64,000 bases of DNA from Bradyrhizobium sp. PSBB068 (GTDB taxonomy: Bacteria > Pseudomonadota > Alphaproteobacteria > Rhizobiales > Xanthobacteraceae), in the NCBI GenBank assembly GCA_016839165.1, contig CP069300.1, positions 4,650,001 through 4,714,000 of the forward strand. Reading direction: 5' to 3'. Positions within the stretch are counted from its first letter, which is position 1; the number at the start of each line of letters is the position of its first letter. Position numbers and translations under genes: made by a program. Below are positions 25,493 through 32,346 of this stretch, in pieces. A model generated the notes under the pieces. That model searched no databases. It was given only the letters and a program-made list of their open reading frames with translations, and was not told the origin of the DNA.

Positions 25493-25786
25493 ATGTATGC
25501 CGCCATCCGCCAGGCCAAGGCAAAAACCGGCACCGCCGAAGAACTCGCGCGCCGGATCAAGGAAGGCGCGATCCCGATCATCAGCGACGTCGAAGGCTTC
25601 ATGGCCTATTATGTGGTGTATGCCGGCGACGACACCGTCACCGCGATCAGCGTGTTCAACAATCATGCCGGTGCGGAGGAAGCCAACCGCCGCGCGCTGG
25701 CCTGGATCGACGACAATCTCGGTCCCCTGCTGGTCGGGCAGGCCACCGCGGTTGCGGGTCCGGTCATCGTGCATACGAAAGCATAG
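25493..25786 (+). CDS. Antibiotic-biosynthesis-monooxygenase-like (ferredoxin-fold) protein
   Basis: 97 residues from the ATG at 25493, which has GGAAGGAG six to thirteen bases upstream. The order strand-helix-strand-strand-helix-strand (YAAIRQAKAKTG, ELARRIKEGAIPIISDVEGF, MAYYVVYAGDDTVTAISVF) matches the small dimeric alpha-beta barrel family. The substrate is unknown, and many members are not monooxygenases. Its last 16 codons are the first copy of a three-copy tandem repeat continuing past the stop codon. Confidence 0.65.
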   Translation: MYAAIRQAKAKTGTAEELARRIKEGAIPIISDVEGFMAYYVVYAGDDTVTAISVFNNHAGAEEANRRALAWIDDNLGPLLVGQATAVAGPVIVHTKA

Positions 25787-25886
25787 TGGCCGCAACGAGG
25801 TTGCGGCTCCGGTCGTGCATACGAAAGCATAGTGGCCGCAACGGGGTTGCGGGTCCGGTCATCGTGCATACGAAGGCGTGACGGCC
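25751..25886 (+). repeat. Three tandem copies of a gene 3' end
   Basis: The block GTTGCGGGTCCGGTCATCGT (continuing to a GCATAG stop and GTGGCCGCAACG) starts at 25751, again at 25800 and again at 25846. The second copy lacks three bases (ATC) and has one C-for-G change, and the third is cut short and diverges at GGCGTGACGG. The first copy is the coding end of the ferredoxin-fold gene. Each copy carries its own in-frame-type end, so the duplication lies outside the protein. Confidence 0.9.
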
Positions 25887-25981
25887 GGTTTATCGGCAAA
25901 CTTCACCCGGCAGCAATTTCCCGCGGCACGTGTGGCGCGCGTCGCGCCACCGCGATCCGCTTGAATTTACAGTGGCACCGC

Positions 25982-25998
25982 TTGGCACGCCATTTGCT
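25982..25998 (+). promoter_or_regulatory. Consensus sigma54 promoter upstream of a small unknown gene
   Basis: TTGGCACGCCATTTGCT matches the sigma54 consensus at every conserved position: TTGGCACG, four bases, TTGCT. GG at 25984-25985 and GC at 25996-25997 are ten bases apart. The ATG at 26036 is 38 bases downstream, leaving room for a start site near 26009 and a short leader with GGGAAAG. It is one of the two best sigma54 sites in the window. Confidence 0.75.
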
Positions 25999-26035
25999 CC
26001 GCGATTGCAGCACTGCAACGGGAAAGCGCGCGCAG

Positions 26036-26374
26036 ATGACGGCGATATCGGCCTTCGGATCGGTCACAGCCAACATGACGACCGGCAAGTTGAAGAAGCC
26101 GCTGATCGCCGACGCCACGGGGTCTTCGCAAGCCGCCGGCGACAGCTCATCCACCGACACCGTCGAACAGAAATTTCTCAAATACGCGCAGATGAGCCCG
26201 ATGGACCGCTTGCGCGCCAACATCCTCAAGAGCATGGGCATGTCGGAACAAGATTTGAAGAACATGACGCCGGATCAGCGCGCCGCGGTCGAGCAGAAGA
26301 TCAAGGTGCTGATCGAGCAGTCGTTCCAGAAGAACTCCGGCAAGGCCGGCCAGGCGGTCGACATTTCAGCATAG
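26036..26374 (+). CDS. Small protein of unknown function behind a sigma54 promoter
   Basis: 112 residues from the ATG at 26036. There is no signal peptide or membrane helix. Residues 1-42 are Ser/Thr/Ala-rich and probably flexible. Residues 43-98 are helical, with VEQKFLKYAQMSPMDRLRAN, then LKSMGMSEQDLKNMTPDQRA and KIKVLIEQSF. An ATG-less upstream extension in the same frame is excluded because it would cross the promoter. The flexible N-terminus and the lack of a cleavable signal recall flagellar export substrates or chaperones. Together with the sigma54 site this suggests a flagellar-regulon member, but no homologue is recognised. Confidence 0.6.
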   Translation: MTAISAFGSVTANMTTGKLKKPLIADATGSSQAAGDSSSTDTVEQKFLKYAQMSPMDRLRANILKSMGMSEQDLKNMTPDQRAAVEQKIKVLIEQSFQKNSGKAGQAVDISA

Positions 26375-26452
26375 CGTCGCTGCGCGCGAGCCCGCATGGA
26401 CGCCGGCGTTCAGGGCATTCTGTCCCCGAGATTTGCAGAGAAGAACGCTTTG

Positions 26453-27625
26453 TCATGTCGCCGCAGTCGAAGGCTGCGGGGAGACGTTCCGTAACGGATC
26501 TGCGGATCGCGCGAGATACCTGCCAACGCGGTTCACCGCATGGATCGATACCGCCGCCACCACGAGCCCGGCAATGACGTCGACGAAATAGTGACCGCCT
26601 CCGATCGGCGTCGCCGCCAGCATCACCGAGTTCCAGATCAAGCCGACACCTCTGAGCCAACGGATCGGCCAGCAGGCCCACACGTACAGTGCCGCGGAAA
26701 CGGCGTGAAAGCTCGGAAACGTCAGGAGTGGCCCCAGTTCAAACGGGTCGAGCAATCTCGTGGTGCCGTTGCGGACGAGCGGCAGCTCTCTCAAGGTGTC
26801 GTAGTAGACGCTTGGTTCAACATGCGAATAGTCCGCCGGCAGGAGCCCGAGTGCCCCGTAGACGCCGGTGGCCGGAACCAGGGTCGAGATTCCGGTCGTC
26901 ACAATAAGGCCTGTCGCGAAGGCGAGGACAAGCTCCGCCGCGCGTTGGTAGTGCCCGACCAGGCCGAGCAGCGACAGCAACGCGAAGAGCTGAAGCCAAA
27001 TGGAGTTGTAGGCCTTTGCGAGCACGCCGATCAGAATCGGTCGATCGTTGGCGAAGTCCAGATAGGCGCGGAAATCCAGACCAAGGAACCGGTCGAACGC
27101 GAGCAGATTGGCGTCCTGCATCGGCAGGTTCGCCGCCGCAGCAATGTATCCGAGTGACGCGAGCAACATGGCGACGCAGAAGATCTGCGGCAGGACGAAC
27201 AGGGGCACGTAGATTCGCGGATCGCTGTCAGCCGACGTCATCTTGAAATATCCGAACGATCCGTAGAGGCCGGCCACCGCTGCGACGATGAGGTAGCTGC
27301 CGGCACGCACCCGAAAGTCGGTCAGGAGAAGCGCGCCCAGAAAGACTACCAGCATCGCGGCGATCAATATCCAATTGAGCTGCAGCAGTCGCTTGGCAAC
27401 CGCGAGGTGCGTATCCTCGCCCTGAATTGGGTGAGCGTCCGCCGGCTGCGATAGTGCGGGCCAACGCCGGCCGCTACCACGGTGGTGGACGCGAGGAGTG
27501 CGAGATTGCTCCGCTCTCGGACAGGCCCCCGCTGCAATACCAACGTCGGCCGGCGATACGATCTCTGGCCGGACAACCAATCCACTGAACATTGCAACTG
27601 CCATTCCAGCGCGGCGTTTCGACAC
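26453..27625 (-). CDS. PAP2-superfamily membrane phosphatase-like protein
   Basis: Up to 390 residues. From about residue 84 there are six or so membrane segments. The PAP2 phosphatase motifs are visible as FPSFHAVSA (motif 2, Ser-x-His) and GGHYFVDVIAG (motif 3, His and Asp). Motif 1 (KxxxxxxRP) is not obvious. The first ~80 residues are hydrophilic, Arg-rich and unlike the family, so the true start may be internal at a non-ATG codon. It may dephosphorylate a lipid or act as a lipid phosphotransferase. Neighbours give no hint of pathway. Confidence 0.75.
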   Translation of the reverse strand: MSKRRAGMAVAMFSGLVVRPEIVSPADVGIAAGACPRAEQSRTPRVHHRGSGRRWPALSQPADAHPIQGEDTHLAVAKRLLQLNWILIAAMLVVFLGALLLTDFRVRAGSYLIVAAVAGLYGSFGYFKMTSADSDPRIYVPLFVLPQIFCVAMLLASLGYIAAAANLPMQDANLLAFDRFLGLDFRAYLDFANDRPILIGVLAKAYNSIWLQLFALLSLLGLVGHYQRAAELVLAFATGLIVTTGISTLVPATGVYGALGLLPADYSHVEPSVYYDTLRELPLVRNGTTRLLDPFELGPLLTFPSFHAVSAALYVWACWPIRWLRGVGLIWNSVMLAATPIGGGHYFVDVIAGLVVAAVSIHAVNRVGRYLARSADPLRNVSPQPSTAAT

Positions 27626-27840
27626 GAAGCCCGCTCATTCCACAGCCACAAGTTTAGCATCCGCCCGCAAAGTTGCGTCGGTATACCGGTACAACCATCA
27701 GCGGGCCGCGCGACTTTCATGTCCAATGGTGAACGATTTATTGCGCTACATTTTCAGGGAGATGGCGTCCGCGTCCGACGCTGCCGCGAGCCTATTCCGT
27801 TCCGATTGAATCGGAACGGGCTCTAGATTCTTGTTTTGAC

Positions 27841-27884
27841 GCGTTTTCTTGACGCGAACCGGTATCCACTCGGCTCGAAAACGC
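27841..27884. repeat. Inverted repeat GCGTTTTC...GAAAACGC with GACGCGAACCGG core
   Basis: GCGTTTTC at 27841-27848 pairs with GAAAACGC at 27877-27884 around GACGCGAACCGG. Related copies are at 42153-42194 and, partly, at 48096-48129. It lies in the 308-base gap between the PAP2 gene start and the DUF1801 gene end (27626-27933), which otherwise shows nothing recognisable. Confidence 0.7.
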
Positions 27885-27933
27885 TCTGGTCGTGATCATC
27901 TCGGATGGATCCTTAACCGCATGCCGGCGCAGC

Positions 27934-28368
27934 TCACGCCTTTTTCTTCGCGGTCGCGTGGGCGCCTGCGGTCGCCTTCTTTGCCGGCTTCTTCGCCGAC
28001 TTCCTTGACCTGGCCTGGTTGAGCTCGATCGCGGCGCGGATCAAGGTCTTGAACGCAGAAGCGTTGATCTTGTCGCCCTCGAACAGGTCGATCGCGCGCC
28101 GCACATTGCCCTCGAAGCCGGTGTTGAACAGCTTGTCGGGGTCCGGGAGCTGCGCGCCATACATGAAGGTCAGCTTCACCTTGCCCTTGTGCGCGTTGCC
28201 GACCGCGATGATGCCGTCGCGCGACCACACCGGGCTGCCCATCCACTTCCATTCCTCGATGATGCCGGGGTCTGCAGCGAGGATGCTCTTGCGCAGGCCG
28301 GCGAGCGCCTTGCCGCGCCAGTCGGCGAGATCCTCGATCATCTGGTCGATCCGTTCCGATGCCGTCAT
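27934..28368 (-). CDS. DUF1801-domain protein
   Basis: 144 residues from the ATG at 28368, which has AGGAGG nine bases upstream; an ATG at 28398 is less likely. The DUF1801 (YdhG-like) pattern covers residues 1-105: ILAADPGIIEEWKWMGSPVW, then GIIAVGNAHKGKVKLTFMYG and PDKLFNTGFEGNVRRAIDL. The C-terminus is a Lys/Ala-rich tail that could bind nucleic acid. It is the last gene of an ArsR-SRPBCC-membrane protein-DUF1801 series, a common association of these families. The biochemical role is unknown. Confidence 0.8.
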   Translation of the reverse strand: MTASERIDQMIEDLADWRGKALAGLRKSILAADPGIIEEWKWMGSPVWSRDGIIAVGNAHKGKVKLTFMYGAQLPDPDKLFNTGFEGNVRRAIDLFEGDKINASAFKTLIRAAIELNQARSRKSAKKPAKKATAGAHATAKKKA

Positions 28369-28402
28369 CGCTTCCTCCTCGCTCCTCGGCTGCCCCAATC
28401 AA

Positions 28403-28636
28403 TCATACTTGCGATGCCGAGGTCGATCCCCCGAGCCGGCGCCGCGGCGCCAGATAGGGCAGCGCGAACAGGTACAGGCCGCTGAGCAGCATAGGGATCA
28501 GCGGGAACAGCGCCAGCAGGCCGATCCAGACCGCCTGCTGCTGCAAGACCATCGCGATGATGTTGATGATGACGGCAACCGTGAAGACGATCGAAAGCCA
28601 GCGGTGCGATTGCCTGATGAAGTTGTTCCAGTTCAA
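28403..28636 (-). CDS. Small two-helix membrane protein (TTG start)
   Basis: 77 residues. A TTG at 28636 is chosen as start because AGGAG lies six bases before it and no ATG exists in this position; the only upstream ATG would read through a palindromic repeat. After an amphipathic start (NWNNFIRQSHRWLS) two membrane helices follow, about residues 14-32 and 36-60, then a basic tail. No family is recognised beyond this. It lies between the SRPBCC and DUF1801 genes, same strand. Confidence 0.65.
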   Translation of the reverse strand: MNWNNFIRQSHRWLSIVFTVAVIINIIAMVLQQQAVWIGLLALFPLIPMLLSGLYLFALPYLAPRRRLGGSTSASQV

Positions 28637-28680
28637 TGTGATCTCCTGTTGTATGTGTTTGTGCTGAAGCGACGACTTGT

Positions 28681-28766
28681 CTGCCGAAGCCTTGGCGAAG
28701 GCGGAAGCAATCCATTTATCCGCGCATGCGGCACGATGGATTGCTTCGCTTCGCTCGCAATGACGA
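28681..28766. repeat. Intergenic repeat with GAAGCAATCCAT / ATGGATTGCTTC arms
   Basis: GAAGCAATCCAT at 28704-28715 pairs with ATGGATTGCTTC at 28736-28747, with flanking CTTGGCGAAGGCGG and TTCGCTCGCAATGACGA. It separates the SRPBCC gene from the small membrane protein gene inside an otherwise tight operon. It resembles the dispersed palindromes common in Bradyrhizobium. Confidence 0.75.
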
Positions 28767-28786
28767 GGATGGAGCTGCAGCAATCC

Positions 28787-29218
28787 TCACTCCGCCCGCA
28801 CCAGCAGCTGATCGAGCTTCTCGAAAAACTGCTTCCAGCCGGCATGGGCGCCGCCATAGGCCTGCTTCTGATGCGGCTGGAAGCCGGACTGCTCGACGCG
28901 CAGATGGGTGCCGCGTGCCGTCGGCGTCAACGTGAACACCACCACGCTCTCGAGATTGTAGGCGGCATCCTCATGTGTGAAATTCCAGGTGTAGGACAGC
29001 GTCCTGTGCGGCTCGATGGTGAGCACCTTGCAGTCCAGCACGCCGCCCCACTCGCCGCGCAGATTGAAGCTGTGTCCGACCTCGGGCTTGAAGTCGTTCT
29101 TCATCAGCCACTCCTCCATCAAATGCGGTTGCGTCAGCGCGCGCCAGAGTTTCTCAGGAGGATGAGGAAATTCGCGCTCGACGATCGCCGAGCGCGTCTC
29201 ACGGGTGGTGTCGTTCAT
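28787..29218 (-). CDS. SRPBCC (AHSA1-type) domain protein
   Basis: 143 residues. The Bet v 1/AHSA1 pattern is clear: AIVEREFPHPPEKLWRALTQ, LMEEWLMKNDFKPEVGHSF, then YTWNFTHEDAAYNLESVVVF and the final helix GGAHAGWKQFFEKLDQLL. Such proteins bind small hydrophobic ligands; their role with ArsR partners is unknown. The start overlaps the ArsR stop by four bases, so the pair is translationally coupled. Confidence 0.9.
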   Translation of the reverse strand: MNDTTRETRSAIVEREFPHPPEKLWRALTQPHLMEEWLMKNDFKPEVGHSFNLRGEWGGVLDCKVLTIEPHRTLSYTWNFTHEDAAYNLESVVVFTLTPTARGTHLRVEQSGFQPHQKQAYGGAHAGWKQFFEKLDQLLVRAE

Positions 29219-29538
29219 TGATCCATCCTTTTGAGAAGATCTTCGAGGTGATCGAACCGGTTCTGCCAGAAGCCGGCCATCTGGCTGGTCCAGTCGATCA
29301 GCGGCGCCAGCGCGCCGAGTTGCGCGCTGTAATGCGTCTGCCTGCCTTCATGGCGATCGCGCACCAGGCCGGCCTGCTTCAGCACGCCGAGATGCTTTGA
29401 CACCGCCGGCTGAGAAATCCTCGCCCGCGCCGTCAGCGCGCTGACGGTCTGCTCGCCCTCGCGGCACAGACGCTCGAAGATCGCCCGGCGGGTCGGGTCC
29501 GCGAGGGTTCGAAACAGCATGTCGTGAGCGTCTGGCAT
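29215..29538 (-). CDS. ArsR-family transcriptional regulator
   Basis: 107 residues. The winged-helix pattern starts DMLFRTLADPTRRAIFERL and has the recognition helix RISQPAVSKHLGVLKQAGL, then the wing DRHEGRQTHYSA. No CxC or CxxC metal-sensing motif is present, so it belongs to the non-metal group usually paired with SRPBCC genes. Just upstream, GGGTTATT and AATAACCC-like arms around 29540-29560 (CAATAACCCGTTGATTATG) could be an operator for autoregulation. Confidence 0.9.
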   Translation of the reverse strand: MPDAHDMLFRTLADPTRRAIFERLCREGEQTVSALTARARISQPAVSKHLGVLKQAGLVRDRHEGRQTHYSAQLGALAPLIDWTSQMAGFWQNRFDHLEDLLKRMDQ

Positions 29539-29874
29539 TTTACGATCAATAACCCGTTGATTATGTATTTATGCATAACTAGCCGGCTATGGATTAGTCA
29601 AGCGACAATTCGGAGTAGGTAAGTTTCGCTAGGTGATGCGTTTATTGGGCGGCTCAGCCCTGCCCAGAACGCCCGCTCTTTTATAACCCGCGGGTTATTA
29701 AATAACGTCGATCTGTCCGCTGGCATTGCGATCGGCAGAGCAGCTTGTCCGCCGGAGGCGAAGCGAACAGTCGGCGGCGCAAACGATGGGTACTCCGCAA
29801 GCAGAGGGCGAAACGAAGAGCATGGCTCGGACAATTCGTGTCGCGAGAGTGCGAAGCTGTGTCCCCACTCAAGC

Positions 29875-29980
29875 TGTCGTCGCCCGGCTTGACCGGGCGA
29901 TCCAGTACGCCGCGGCTTATCGGCTCAAGCACTGCGGCCTCTGGAATACCGGATCACCCGCATGCGCGCGGGTGATGACA
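29875..29980. repeat. Palindromic element TGTCGTCGCCCGG ... GGGTGATGACA
   Basis: The ends TGTCGTCGCCCG and CGGGTGATGACA are imperfect inverted copies, and inner arms (GCCCGGCTTGACCGGGC; CCCGCATGCGCGCGGG) make further hairpins. Elements with this build are frequent between genes in Bradyrhizobium. Confidence 0.75.
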
Positions 29981-30001
29981 CCGATGTTGGACCATCACCA
30001 C

Positions 30002-30124
30002 CGTCGTCCTGGCGAAAGCCAGGACCCATTACCCCGAAAGCTCATCGCTGCGCGATGCTGGGGCCACGATCCTTCTTGCAATCCGGTGCGGTGGTCGTGG
30101 GTCCTGGCTTTCGCCAGGACGACG
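30002..30124. repeat. Palindromic element CGTCCTGGCGAAAGCCAGGAC and inverse
   Basis: GTCGTCCTGGCGAAAGCCAG (continuing GACCC) near 30003 is repeated in inverted form as GGGTCCTGGCTTTCGCCAGG (continuing ACGAC) ending at 30123. Each arm is itself a hairpin around CGAAAG or CTTTCG. The centre holds the remnant GCTCATCGCTGCGCGATGC. Confidence 0.85.
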
Positions 30125-30232
30125 ACGCGTGGACGTGGCGGCCGCGCACGCGAGAACGCACGTCGTTGCGAATAGATTGCGCTTCACCTACAAATATCGC
30201 GCGGATGCGGTCCTTGTTCACGGAGAACCTCG

Positions 30233-30985
30233 ATGTGCCAACTCTGCGACGTCGTACCTTCCGGCCAGACCTCCCGACGATCTTTCCTCGCCGCCGCGGC
30301 ATGCACCGCCGCCGGCCTCGCCTTTGCGCCGCCGATCTCCGCCAAGGAGACAAAGCCGCCGCCGAAGCCGCAGAACGTGCTGGCGCCGGATGCCGCGCTC
30401 GACCGGCTGGTGAAGGGCAATCTCCGCTATGTCGAAGGCGTGTCGCGGCGGCATGATTTCAAGCACGAGCGCGAGGCGCTGGCCACCGGACAGAATCCGT
30501 TTGCCGGCATCCTGAGTTGCGCGGACTCCCGCATCGCGCCGGAATACGCCTTCGACACCGGTCGCGGCGATCTGTTCGTCTGCCGCGTCGCCGGCAATTT
30601 CGCCAGCGACGAGATGATCGCGAGCCTCGAATATGGGTCGTCAGTGCTCGGCGTGCCGCTGTTCATGGTGCTCGGTCACGACAGCTGCGGGGCAGTCGAT
30701 GCCGCGATCAAGTCGCTCAAGGACAACTCCACCCTGCCCGGCCACCTGCCCTCGCTGGTCAGCGCGATCACGCCGGCGGTGAAGGCGACCGAGGGCAGGC
30801 CGGGCGACCGCCTCGCCAACGCGATCAGGCAAAACGTCATCGACAACGTCGCCAAGCTCAAGACGGCGACACCGATCCTGAGCGCCGCGGTCGATCAGGG
30901 CAAGCTCAGGATCGTCGGCGCGGTCTACCGGCTGACTGACGGCAAGGTCGAGCTGGTCGCGGACGGCAAGCGGCCAACCACTTGA
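30233..30985 (+). CDS. Exported beta-class carbonic anhydrase
   Basis: 250 residues. A Tat-type signal is present (SRRSFLAAAACTAAGLAFA, residues 14-32, ending near PPISA). The beta-carbonic-anhydrase site is complete: Cys96 with the Asp98/Arg100 dyad in CADSR, then His149 and Cys152 in GHDSCGA, which bind zinc. It interconverts CO2 and bicarbonate, here in the periplasm. The very N-terminus has a CxxC pair (MCQLC) before the signal. The next gene, an exported SspB-like protein, follows 66 bases downstream on the same strand. Confidence 0.92.
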   Translation: MCQLCDVVPSGQTSRRSFLAAAACTAAGLAFAPPISAKETKPPPKPQNVLAPDAALDRLVKGNLRYVEGVSRRHDFKHEREALATGQNPFAGILSCADSRIAPEYAFDTGRGDLFVCRVAGNFASDEMIASLEYGSSVLGVPLFMVLGHDSCGAVDAAIKSLKDNSTLPGHLPSLVSAITPAVKATEGRPGDRLANAIRQNVIDNVAKLKTATPILSAAVDQGKLRIVGAVYRLTDGKVELVADGKRPTT

Positions 30986-31051
30986 ACCTCGGCGCGGTCT
31001 GCGACCACTGAAGCCAAGAACGACGTCGCGTGAGCGACATGGAGCAGGCGG

Positions 31052-31441
31052 ATGTGGCACCGGAGCGAACGGATTGCTGGAGCGCTGCTCCTGCTGGTGG
31101 CCTCCCTGCCGGCGCGCGCCGGCGTCGAGCCCTGCAACACCGCGCAGAAGCGGACCGAAATGACCGCGTTGCTCCGCCGCGCCGCGGAGGACCGGCCGGT
31201 CAACATCACCTTCGCAACCCGGGCCGACGGCGTGAAGCTGCCCGCCGCCGTGGTCGAGAAATACCCCGAGGAGATCACGATCATCCTGCAACACGAATTC
31301 GATCGCCTCGTGGTCAGGGACGACGGCTTCGAGGTCGGCGTCTGGTTCAATCGCAAATATGCCAGGCTGGCCGTGCCGTTCGACGCCGTCAGGAGCCTGT
31401 GGGACGGCAAGGCCCTGATGTGTACGAACGATCAAATGTAG
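31052..31441 (+). CDS. SspB-like fold protein with a signal peptide
   Basis: 129 residues. Residues 1-23 form a signal peptide (hydrophobic GALLLLVASLP, cleavage after ARA). Residues ~50-118 match the SspB core closely: NITFATRADGVKLPAAVVEK, then YPEEITIILQHEFDRLVV and GFEVGVWFN, ending VPFDAVRSLWDG. SspB normally is a cytoplasmic adaptor delivering ssrA-tagged proteins to ClpXP. This one lacks the C-terminal ClpX-binding tail and has just two cysteines, Cys28 and Cys124, which could form a disulfide in the periplasm. Its target there is unknown. Confidence 0.75.
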   Translation: MWHRSERIAGALLLLVASLPARAGVEPCNTAQKRTEMTALLRRAAEDRPVNITFATRADGVKLPAAVVEKYPEEITIILQHEFDRLVVRDDGFEVGVWFNRKYARLAVPFDAVRSLWDGKALMCTNDQM

Positions 31442-31453
31442 GAAACAGTGACC

Positions 31454-32239
31454 TCAGGTGAACGCCGCTTCTACCTTGCCGAGCCCATCGAGCTCCATCA
31501 CGACCACATCGCCCGCCTTCAGCCACACCGTCTTGACCAGGCTGCCGGTCATGACGATCTGGCCGGCATGCAGGCCACGGCCCTCGGCGGCGAGATGATT
31601 GGCGAGCCAGGCGAGCGCGTTGTGGGGATGGCCGAGCACGTCGGCGCCGGTGCCGCGCCCCTCCTCCTTGCCATTGATCATCGCGCGTCCCACCACCTTG
31701 CGCAGATCCGGCACGGTAATGCGCGGCACGGCCTCGCCGAGCACGCAGCCGGCGGCGAAGAAATCGTCGGCGATCAGCGTCGGCGCGCCGAGCGTCTCCC
31801 ATTTGACATAGCGGTCGTCGACGATCTCAATCGCGGGATGGTAGGCCTCGATCGCTTCCGCGACCCATTCGGCGGTAAAAGGCGCTTCGCTCGCAGCCAG
31901 ATTGCGCGCCAGCCGCACCGCGATCTCGCATTCGACGCCGACATGGACGAAGTCGGCCGCCGGCAGCCGCACGCCGCTGTCATGCACGACCTTCTCGAAC
32001 ACGCCGCCGCCGCAGGGGTGCGGGATGTTGATGTACTCCTGCATCACGGCGCTGGTGCAGCCGATCTTGTAGCCGACGAGGCTGCCGACCTGCGGCTGCA
32101 ACAGATCGTGCAGCGCGTACTGCACCTGATAGCCCTCGGCCTCGTCGCGCGGCACGACGTCTTTCGGAAGCGCCTTGAGCGGCGCGCGGCTACGGCGCGC
32201 GCTGGCGATCGCCTTTGCGGCCGCGAGGATCCGTTCCAT
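31454..32239 (-). CDS. 2-keto-4-pentenoate hydratase / fumarylacetoacetase-like protein
   Basis: 261 residues from the ATG at 32239. The hydratase family pattern includes GYKIGCTSAVMQEYINIPHP, the acidic metal site VGVECEIAVRLARNL (Glu-x-Glu), AIEIVDDRYVKWETLGAPTL and the C-terminal IVMTGSLVKTVWLKAGDVVV. Members hydrate 2-hydroxypentadienoates or decarboxylate oxalocrotonate in aromatic catabolism; the substrate here is not known. It follows the epimerase gene on the same strand by about 107 bases. No partner catabolic genes are seen nearby. Confidence 0.82.
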   Translation of the reverse strand: MERILAAAKAIASARRSRAPLKALPKDVVPRDEAEGYQVQYALHDLLQPQVGSLVGYKIGCTSAVMQEYINIPHPCGGGVFEKVVHDSGVRLPAADFVHVGVECEIAVRLARNLAASEAPFTAEWVAEAIEAYHPAIEIVDDRYVKWETLGAPTLIADDFFAAGCVLGEAVPRITVPDLRKVVGRAMINGKEEGRGTGADVLGHPHNALAWLANHLAAEGRGLHAGQIVMTGSLVKTVWLKAGDVVVMELDGLGKVEAAFT

Positions 32240-32346
32240 CTGCGCAGCCTCCCAGTTGTCTCGGCGGCGCGGTGGCGCCTCCGTCTGCTCACGGCAATTC
32301 AGCACCCGCCGATGCGTCTGGCAAGCGTGCCGGACGGGAGAGGCCG

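Larger units (their letters stand above)
29539..30232. other. Long intergenic region holding two palindromic repeat elements
   Basis: 694 bases without a convincing gene. It begins with the AT-rich arsR promoter region (about 29539-29710, with several AATAACC/GGTTATT stretches) and then contains two palindromic elements, 29875-29980 and 30002-30124, end to end. The last ~100 bases form the leader of the carbonic anhydrase gene. Short frames in it are fragments of the repeats. Confidence 0.7.

Noticed and set aside
29726..30175. Open frames in the 694-base gap before the carbonic anhydrase gene
   Set aside because: They consist of palindromic repeat sequence and lack ribosome-binding sites.
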